NCBI GenBank assembly: GCA_035489755.1
Contig: DATGZK010000048.1
Coordinates: 74,403-138,402, forward strand
Length of the DNA: 64,000 nt
Origin: UBA9160 sp035489755
GTDB lineage: Bacteria; Myxococcota_A; UBA9160
Direction: 5' to 3'
Shown here: positions 62,160 to 64,000 of the stretch, piece after piece
Numbering within the stretch: the stretch's first letter is position 1
Layout: the number at the start of each line of letters is the position of its first letter
Notes under the pieces: generated by a model
Database searches by the model: none
What the model was told of the DNA's origin: nothing
What the model saw: the letters and a program-made list of their open reading frames with translations, nothing else
Made by a program: the position numbers and the translations under genes

Positions 62160-62752
62160 GGCGCGAGCAGACGTCGGACAGCCGCGGTGATGACGGGTTG
62201 AAGGAGCACGACTGCAGCCGCAACCGCCACGGCCAGGGCGGCCCCGTCCTCGTTGTTGGCCCGAACGCGCTCGGCGCTCCACCCTTCGCAGCGCGCGACC
62301 TCCGGATCGGTCCAGGCCCGGACGGCGGGCAAGAGGGCGGGAACCGCGACTCGATAACGGCGGTACGCCTCTCCGTAGCGGCGCTCGAGCCGTGCGCTTT
62401 CGATTCGCTCCTTGTACGGCAAGTAGTGGAGGAAGAAGAAGAGGAGGCCCACCCCAAGAAGCCAAGGAGCTGCCGAGCCGCCCCCCATCCAGAGCAATCC
62501 CACCCCGAGGAGCATCGTCCCGGCGTACAGCGGATGTCGCAGGTGTGCGTAGGGACCCGAGACGGTGAGGCGCTGGTTCTTGATGAGATGGCCGGCGCTC
62601 CAAAAGCGCAGGCCCTCGCCCGCGATCACAAGCAAAAGGCCGACGCCGATTCGCGCCGGGGTGGGATCGGCGTGCCAGATCAGCACCGCTGCCATGGCGT
62701 ACCAGGGGAAGATCTTCGGCCGGAGCACCCTGCGCACAACGCCACGCTTCAT
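62156..62752 (-). CDS. isoprenylcysteine/phospholipid methyltransferase-like membrane protein (ICMT/PEMT)
   Basis: A 198-residue integral membrane protein with about five TM segments. The family signature is GPYAHLRHPLYAGTMLLGVG followed by ERIESARLERRYGEAYRRY, the SAM-binding C-terminal motif of ICMT/PEMT proteins. A final hydrophobic stretch precedes the stop. It overlaps the kinase start as TTGA. Bacterial members methylate small lipids or are uncharacterised; the pairing with a small kinase suggests a membrane-lipid or lipid-linked substrate. Confidence 0.85.
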   Translation of the reverse strand: MKRGVVRRVLRPKIFPWYAMAAVLIWHADPTPARIGVGLLLVIAGEGLRFWSAGHLIKNQRLTVSGPYAHLRHPLYAGTMLLGVGLLWMGGGSAAPWLLGVGLLFFFLHYLPYKERIESARLERRYGEAYRRYRVAVPALLPAVRAWTDPEVARCEGWSAERVRANNEDGAALAVAVAAAVVLLQPVITAAVRRLLAP

Positions 62753-62797
62753 GGGAGGGCGAGGCTAGTCAGAGGCCTGGCTCGATGCAACGTGGCA

Positions 62798-63055
62798 TCA
62801 AATCCCGTCGGGCCCCGGATCATCGCCCATGCGGCTGCGCACGATCTCCCAGAGCTTGCGGCGCAGCCGTTCCTTGAAGGCGGGATCCGCCCTCACGTCG
62901 AGGTTGTCACCTTCGAGAAATTCTTGGAGTTCGTCGTCCGAGAACTCTGCGTTCATCTCTTCGTTCACGTCCTGCATCGGCTTCTGGCTCGGCTCATCGG
63001 CTTCGGCTTTCTCGGTCGACTTCCTCCCTCCCCGGAGGAACCCTTTCACGCCCAC
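62798..63055 (-). CDS. small acidic protein downstream of ECF sigma factor
   Basis: An 85-residue hydrophilic protein: a basic N-terminus (GVKGFLRGGRKSTEK), an acidic middle (FSDDELQEFLEGDN) and an amphipathic helix (DPAFKERLRRKLWEIVRSRM). It has no TM segment or zinc motif. It starts at a GTG 13 bases after the sigma-factor stop, so it is cotranscribed; a second GTG two codons later is as good. The arrangement suggests a cognate regulator, such as a small anti-sigma-type protein, but that is inference. Confidence 0.6.
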   Translation of the reverse strand: MGVKGFLRGGRKSTEKAEADEPSQKPMQDVNEEMNAEFSDDELQEFLEGDNLDVRADPAFKERLRRKLWEIVRSRMGDDPGPDGI

Positions 63056-63068
63056 CCCCCGTTGTCGT

Positions 63069-63695
63069 TCAAGGCATGGTGACCGCGAAGTTCGGATCGC
63101 CTGCTTCTACCAGCAGGCGCTTCACGCGGTAGAGACATGAGCGGATCGCATCGTTGGAGCGCGCCATCCGACGGGCAATCTCGCGAATGGGAAGGTCCTC
63201 GAGATGCCGTAGCACGAAAACCTCGACTTGCCACTCCGCGACCGAGTCAAGACGCTGGTGAATCGCATCGGCGTAGCGGCGCATGGAGAGCTCGTCCTCG
63301 GGAGTCGCCTGGTTCGTTGCACGCGTGATCCAAAGGTTCGGCTCCGCTCGCTCGAGCCAGCTCTCACGCGCTTTCGCGCGGCGTAAGTGATTGTTCACCG
63401 TGTTCTTGGCGATGCCGTAGAGCCAGGAGAGCAGGCTCGACTGCCCGCGGTAGCCTTCAATGGATCGGAACACCGCCGTGAAGGTCTCCTGCGCGATCTC
63501 CTCGGCGTCTGCGTGATTGCGCACACGCACGTAGGCGAAGGTGTAGACGCGCTGGAAGTAGCGCTCGTAGAGTCGATTGAAATCCGCTTGGCTCCCGTTG
63601 CGGACGCCGGCGACGAGCGCCGAATCCGAAGGCGACTCGGGGGGATTGGAAGCGGCAACTTTCGAGCAGGCAGAGCGAACAGCAGCACGGGTCAA
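63069..63695 (-). CDS. ECF-type RNA polymerase sigma factor
   Basis: A 208-residue sigma-70-family ECF protein. Region 2 is at about 35-100 (YFQRVYTFAYVRVRNHADAE, EEIAQETFTAVFRSI) and region 4 at about 145-200 (FVLRHLEDLPIREIARRM, SNDAIRSCLYRVKRLLVE). The TTG start (63693-63695) is supported by GAGGAG upstream. It is followed by a small acidic gene and preceded by a second sigma-factor fragment of the same subtype. The cognate promoter and signal are unknown. Confidence 0.93.
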   Translation of the reverse strand: MTRAAVRSACSKVAASNPPESPSDSALVAGVRNGSQADFNRLYERYFQRVYTFAYVRVRNHADAEEIAQETFTAVFRSIEGYRGQSSLLSWLYGIAKNTVNNHLRRAKARESWLERAEPNLWITRATNQATPEDELSMRRYADAIHQRLDSVAEWQVEVFVLRHLEDLPIREIARRMARSNDAIRSCLYRVKRLLVEAGDPNFAVTMP

Positions 63696-63837
63696 CGCGG
63701 ACTCCTCGCGTCGTCCCTTCCCAGGTCAACGGGGCAGATCCTGACAACTAGGTGGCCCGAAGTGCGGTCACGTGGCACAGAAACCCGCGCCGCGCCGAGG
63801 TTTCTGGGCGCTGGCCGGGTCGGTTGGGGGTTTCGCC

Positions 63838-64000
63838 CTAGTTCGAAATCACGCTCTCCAGACCGGGCACGCCCTGCTCGAGGGCTCGCCGCATCCGGTA
63901 GAGGTTCGCCTTCACCGCGTCTTCGGACTTGCCCAGGGCGCGGGCGATGGCCCGAATCGGCTGCCGACGCAGGTGCTTTAGATGGAAGATGCGCCGCTGA
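63838..64000 (-). CDS. second ECF-like sigma factor (C-terminal part only)
   Basis: Only the last 53 codons are in the window. They read RRIFHLKHLRRQPIRAIARA, then KSEDAVKANLYRMRRALEQ, a sigma-4 helix-turn-helix that parallels the neighbouring sigma factor (FVLRHLEDLPIREIARRM). The stop is at 63838-63840. The N-terminus lies beyond the right edge. Two related sigma genes in tandem suggest a local duplication or a pair with related targets. Confidence 0.75.
   Translation of the reverse strand, partial: QRRIFHLKHLRRQPIRAIARALGKSEDAVKANLYRMRRALEQGVPGLESVISN

Noticed and set aside
1..64000. CRISPR arrays, complete insertion sequences, rRNA genes and replication origins
   Set aside because: No regularly spaced short repeats, no intact transposase with terminal inverted repeats, no rRNA-like sequence and no DnaA-box cluster were seen.

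Overview
The window is GC-rich bacterial DNA, densely packed, with strong G/C preference in third codon positions and frequent 4-base stop/start overlaps (GTGA, ATGA, TTGA) between co-directional genes. A pilA-pilA-pilG-pilH-pilI-pilD cluster in the order known from Myxococcus xanthus, two sigma-54 promoter sequences, the yceD-rpmF-fabD-acpP-fabF-nrdR-ribD-ribH-nusB order and a multi-component chemosensory operon point to a deltaproteobacterial-grade organism (Myxococcota or a neighbouring phylum). A PEP-CTERM protein, a cytochrome P450 and a luciferase-like flavin oxidoreductase fit a free-living environmental bacterium. The phylum is an inference from gene content only.

Layout. 1-8494 (minus): a chemosensory operon reading DUF4388/receiver/GAF protein, CheY, CheA, two CheW, a six-TM methyl-accepting protein, then a zinc-ribbon/receiver-like protein that runs off the left edge. 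8676-15222 (minus): housekeeping operon for L32, fatty-acid synthesis, NrdR, riboflavin enzymes, NusB and an orphan M17 N-terminal domain. 15358-16767 (plus): gltX. 16902-24839 (minus): an mdtABC-type RND efflux operon with a small leading ORF. 25417-25490: tRNA-Gln(CTG). 25817-31350: an SDR, a plus-strand surface-glycan-like operon (TMTC-like membrane protein, methyltransferase, GT2) and another methyltransferase. 31385-36176 (minus): type IV pilus cluster from a canonical sigma-54 promoter. 36581-39985 (plus): a giant membrane protein fused to a spermidine-synthase-like domain.

40279-53240 looks like an integrated island. tRNA-Glu(CTC) at the left and a 22-base identical copy of its 3' end at 53218-53239 act as att repeats, and each is followed by a decayed tyrosine-integrase C-terminus. 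Between them lie a truncated NTF2-like immunity gene, a PBP1C/alpha-2-macroglobulin pair, an AT-richer secreted-protein gene, a DUF3592 protein, a DUF2283-type two-gene cassette and a VapBC toxin-antitoxin pair.

53516-64000: a matrixin-like PEP-CTERM metalloprotease behind a sigma-54-like promoter, with a second out-of-frame sorting tail just downstream; an MBOAT/SGNH O-acetylation pair; an LLM oxidoreductase convergent with a cytochrome P450; a DnaQ-like exonuclease; a translationally coupled methyltransferase/small kinase pair; and two ECF sigma factors, the second cut by the right edge.

Most worth following up are the tRNA-Glu island with its stacked integrase tails, the two sigma-54 promoters, the duplicated PEP-CTERM tail, the chemosensory operon without visible cheR/cheB and with altered receptor-tip residues, the minimal kinase/methyltransferase pair, and a 12-bp perfect inverted repeat between the divergent P450 and exonuclease genes.
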